NCBI GenBank assembly: GCA_903863295.1
Contig: CAIPBM010000028.1
Coordinates: forward strand, 1 to 45,049
Length of the DNA stretch: 45,049 nucleotides
Direction of reading: 5' to 3'
DNA from: an uncultured Verrucomicrobiota bacterium
GTDB lineage: Bacteria; Verrucomicrobiota; Verrucomicrobiia; Methylacidiphilales; UBA1321
Of the stretch, positions 42,321-45,049 are shown piece after piece. The first letter of the stretch is position 1. Each line of letters begins with the position of its first letter. The notes under the pieces were generated by a model. The model was not told where the DNA came from. It was given only the letters and a program-made list of their open reading frames with translations, and searched no databases. Both the position numbers and the translations under genes were made by a program.

Positions 42321-45049
42321 ATGAAATTCACTCCACAAACCCTTCTCTTCACCCTGCTCGCAGTCTTCAGTTGTGCGCTGCTGCCCGCTCTGCGTGCTGA
42401 TGCGCTGCCAGATCCGCTGGTTATTTCTTCCGACTGGAAGATGCAGGACGCGACGAAGGTTTCTGCGAAAGGCGATGAAATCTCGCGAGATACGTTCTCC
42501 CCCTCCGATTGGTACGCAGCAACGGTTCCCGGCACCGTTTTGACCACGCTCGTGAATAACAAGGTTTATCCGGAACCGCTTTATGGAGAGAACAACCGCC
42601 CGGACAAGATTCCCGAGAGTCTGTGCCGGACCGATTGGTGGTACCGGACGACCTTCACCGTTCCCGCTGCCTACGCAGGCAAAACCATCTGGCTCAATTT
42701 TGACGGGATCAATTATGCGGCGGATGTTTGGGTGAACGGCCACAACGCAGGACAAATCAAAGGCGCGTTTACCCGCGGGATTTTCGATGTGACCTCTTTC
42801 GTCGAGCCCGGAAAGCCTGGGGTGCTCGCGGTTCGGATTTCTCCACAGCCCAATCCCGGTGATCCGCATGAGCATAATATCGTCAACGGCATGGCCAAGA
42901 ATGGTGGTATCACCGCCATCGACGGCCCGACCTTCCTCTGCACGATTGGATGGGATTGGATTCCGGGGATTCGAGATCGCAATACCGGCATCTGGCGAAA
43001 GGTGTTTTTGTCGGCCTCCGGGCCGGTGCTGATCCAGGAGCCGTTGGTCACGACCGATCTGCCGCTGCAGAGTCTCGATTCGGCGGATATCAAAATCGAG
43101 GCCAAGGTGAAAAACATTACCGACCAGGCGCAAAAGGGCGTGTTTAAAGGCACGTTCGGCGACGTTCCTTTTCAGAAAGAGGTGGAAGTGGCGGCGCATG
43201 CCACGCAGGTTGTGACCTTTGATCCGACGACGAACCCGGAACTGCACCTGAAGAACCCGAAGCTCTGGTGGCCCAATGGCTTCGGTCCCCAGAATCTCTA
43301 CCCCGTGCATCTTTCCTATGAGATTGGCGGAGCGGTTTCGGATGCCACCAACTTCTCGACCGGCATCCGGAAAATAACCTACACAGTTCCCGGGACCGAC
43401 AACCTGACCCTCTCCGTCAACGGCGTTAAAGTCGTTTGCAAGGGAGGGGATTGGGGCATGGACGAAGCCATGAAACGCATCCCCCGTGAGCGGCTGGAAG
43501 CAGAAATTCGCATGCACCAACAAGCCAACTACACGATTATCCGGAATTGGGTTGGCCAAAGCACCAACGAGGATTTTTATGAACTCTGCGACAAGTACGG
43601 CATAATGTTGTGGGACGAATTCTTCCAGCCCAATCCGGGTGATGGCCCCAATCCAACCGACTTGGATACCTACATGGCCAACGCCCGGGAAAAGATCGTC
43701 CGCTTCCGCAATCATCCCTCCATCGCCGTCTGGTGTGGGCGCAATGAAGGTCCGCCGCCGCCCGAAATCAACGATGCGCTGCAGAAACTGATGACCGAAC
43801 TGGAGCCAACCCGGCATTACCAGCCGAGTTCCACCAGCGGACATGGTGTCCATTCCGGGGGACCTTACCATTGGCGGACGCCGGAGGACTTCTATTCGGT
43901 GGATGCCCCGTTCAAGACCGAGATCGGCAGCGTCTCTGTTCCCACGTTGGAAGCGGTGCAGGCGATGATGCCGCAAAAAGATTGGGAAACGATCAATGAT
44001 GACTGGGTCGAACACGATCTGGGACGAGGAGCTGGCGGGGGCGATACCTACGCGGGCGACCTGCGCGTCCGTTACGGCAAACTTCTCAACCTGGCCGACT
44101 TTGTGCGCAAGGCGCAGTTGGCCAACTATGAAGCTTTCCGCGCGATGTATGAAGGACGCCTGGTCAAGCTATTCCAACCGACCACCGGGGTTATCACCTG
44201 GATGAGCAATCCGGCCCAGCCCAGCTTTGTCTGGCAGCTCTATAGCTGGGATCTTGAACCCAATTCTTCGCTCTACGGGACGCGCAAGGCCTGCGAGCCG
44301 GTCCACGTCATGTTGAACGAAAAGACCGGAACTCTGGCCGTCATCAACAACCTCGCCACGCCGCTTAATGGGGCCACCGTCTCCGTCACGATCTACAATC
44401 AGGACGGCACCGTTGCCGCACCTCAACAAGACAAGAAGGTCGATGCGCCACCAAGCGCCGCCACCGATCTTGGGCCGATCGATGTGCCCGCCAGCGTATC
44501 GAAGGTCTACTTCGTCAAACTTCAACTCAAGGATGCCAATGGCCAATTGGTTTCGGACAACTTCTATTGGCGCGGCGCCGCCGGTCACGAAGATGACTTG
44601 ACCGATCTGCAATCGTTACCCGTCGTTAAACTGGAGGCCACCCCCAAGCGTCACGACGCGGACGGGAAATGCCTTTTGGATGTGACGCTTCACAATCCTA
44701 CTTCAAACATCGCCCTGATGGCGCACTTGCAGTTGCAGCGCAAAGGCACGGGCGACCGGGTTCTTCCTGCTTATTACACGGATAATTATCTCTCCCTGCT
44801 CCCTGGCGAATCCAAGACGGTCACCATTGAGGCGGCATTATCCGATCTCCACGGAGACAAGCCGCTCGTCGTTCTCGACGGATGGAACATCGACGTCGCG
44901 CCAACTTCAACCGCCGATTGCGATATTGATCTGAACAAGAATGCGCAGGTCGCGAGCTGGCCGGTCACAAATATCAATATCAAATGGTTCGAGGCCCCGA
45001 TTGATCGAATCAAGATTCAATGCGGCAAAGGGCAAAAAAGTGGTTTTGA
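42321..45049 (+). CDS. GH2 exo-beta-glycosidase with malectin-like domain (copy 3, cut by the window end)
   Basis: An open frame runs from the ATG at 42321 to the edge without a stop; the closing TGA letters at 45047-45049 are out of frame. The 909 visible residues comprise a signal peptide (TLLFTLLAVFSCALLPALRA) and the full GH2 catalytic part: the same CRTDWWYRT opening, acid/base Glu476 in CGRNEG and nucleophile Glu534 in FKTEIGS. The first residues of the malectin-like domain (RIKIQCGKGQKSGF) align with EYHINCGGG in copies 1 and 2, so about 130 residues are missing beyond the window. It is the most diverged of the three paralogues, for example an Asn/Glu rather than Ser/Ala in the QSTNEDFYELC segment. 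The frame was verified at several points. Confidence 0.88.
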   Translation, partial: MKFTPQTLLFTLLAVFSCALLPALRADALPDPLVISSDWKMQDATKVSAKGDEISRDTFSPSDWYAATVPGTVLTTLVNNKVYPEPLYGENNRPDKIPESLCRTDWWYRTTFTVPAAYAGKTIWLNFDGINYAADVWVNGHNAGQIKGAFTRGIFDVTSFVEPGKPGVLAVRISPQPNPGDPHEHNIVNGMAKNGGITAIDGPTFLCTIGWDWIPGIRDRNTGIWRKVFLSASGPVLIQEPLVTTDLPLQSLDSADIKIEAKVKNITDQAQKGVFKGTFGDVPFQKEVEVAAHATQVVTFDPTTNPELHLKNPKLWWPNGFGPQNLYPVHLSYEIGGAVSDATNFSTGIRKITYTVPGTDNLTLSVNGVKVVCKGGDWGMDEAMKRIPRERLEAEIRMHQQANYTIIRNWVGQSTNEDFYELCDKYGIMLWDEFFQPNPGDGPNPTDLDTYMANAREKIVRFRNHPSIAVWCGRNEGPPPPEINDALQKLMTELEPTRHYQPSSTSGHGVHSGGPYHWRTPEDFYSVDAPFKTEIGSVSVPTLEAVQAMMPQKDWETINDDWVEHDLGRGAGGGDTYAGDLRVRYGKLLNLADFVRKAQLANYEAFRAMYEGRLVKLFQPTTGVITWMSNPAQPSFVWQLYSWDLEPNSSLYGTRKACEPVHVMLNEKTGTLAVINNLATPLNGATVSVTIYNQDGTVAAPQQDKKVDAPPSAATDLGPIDVPASVSKVYFVKLQLKDANGQLVSDNFYWRGAAGHEDDLTDLQSLPVVKLEATPKRHDADGKCLLDVTLHNPTSNIALMAHLQLQRKGTGDRVLPAYYTDNYLSLLPGESKTVTIEAALSDLHGDKPLVVLDGWNIDVAPTSTADCDIDLNKNAQVASWPVTNINIKWFEAPIDRIKIQCGKGQKSGF

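Noticed and set aside
42303..44015. Long antisense open frame opposite GH2 copy 3 (570 codons)
   Set aside because: Same reason: it mirrors the coding strand of copy 3 and resembles the antisense of copy 2, as expected for paralogues.
45047..45049. Apparent TGA stop at the very end of the window for GH2 copy 3
   Set aside because: It is out of frame relative to the ATG at 42321; the gene continues past the edge.
1..45049. CRISPR arrays, insertion sequences, integrases or phage genes
   Set aside because: No direct-repeat array, transposase or integrase motif was seen on either strand.

Overview
The window looks like a chromosomal segment of a heterotrophic verrucomicrobium, probably of the Chthoniobacter/Spartobacteria type (lineage inferred). 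The main markers are a four-gene Verru_Chthon cassette, a PEP-CTERM protein with autotransporter-associated beta-strand repeats, LacI-type control, and many secreted glycosidases and esterases. Several starts have no clear Shine-Dalgarno site, so most start calls rest on signal peptides and overlaps.

Layout. 1-1408 (minus): glutaredoxin, NlpC/P60 hydrolase, a small membrane protein and the beginning of a DUF309 gene, tightly packed. 1645-3029 (plus): glycerate kinase, then tRNA-Leu(CAA). 3241-17299: a carbohydrate-utilisation block holding an esterase/gluconolactonase-like fusion, a decayed gene, a secreted FAD oxidoreductase, a GH71/99-like protein, a modular esterase, a lactate-permease family transporter, a sodium:solute symporter and a GH38 alpha-mannosidase. 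17431-26575: the pseudopilin cassette D-B-C-A, a LacI regulator whose start overlaps the cassette's last stop, and a 1071-residue PEP-CTERM beta-solenoid protein. 26808-32417 (minus): an envelope operon in the order ECF sigma factor, putative anti-sigma factor, Spy/CpxP-like protein, TolC, MacA, MacB. 32748-33128: a stand-alone receiver domain. 33521 to the end: a GH31 enzyme followed by three tandem paralogous GH2 enzymes with C-terminal malectin-like domains; the third runs off the window.

How it may work together. An 18-bp palindrome close to TGATAAAACGTTTTATCA recurs in four intergenic regions: the FAD oxidoreductase/GH71-99 pair, the esterase/permease pair, the GH38/cassette pair, and upstream of the PEP-CTERM gene. 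No equally good copy was seen by eye at other gene starts. The simplest reading is a local regulon of the LacI protein at 22066-23175, tying glycan breakdown and uptake to production of a pseudopilin complex and a large surface protein. The cassette's order and N-termini parallel the type II secretion minor pseudopilins GspH-GspI-GspJ-GspK, suggesting a specialised tip complex. No secretion ATPase, secretin, major pseudopilin or exosortase lies in the window, so those would have to be encoded elsewhere.
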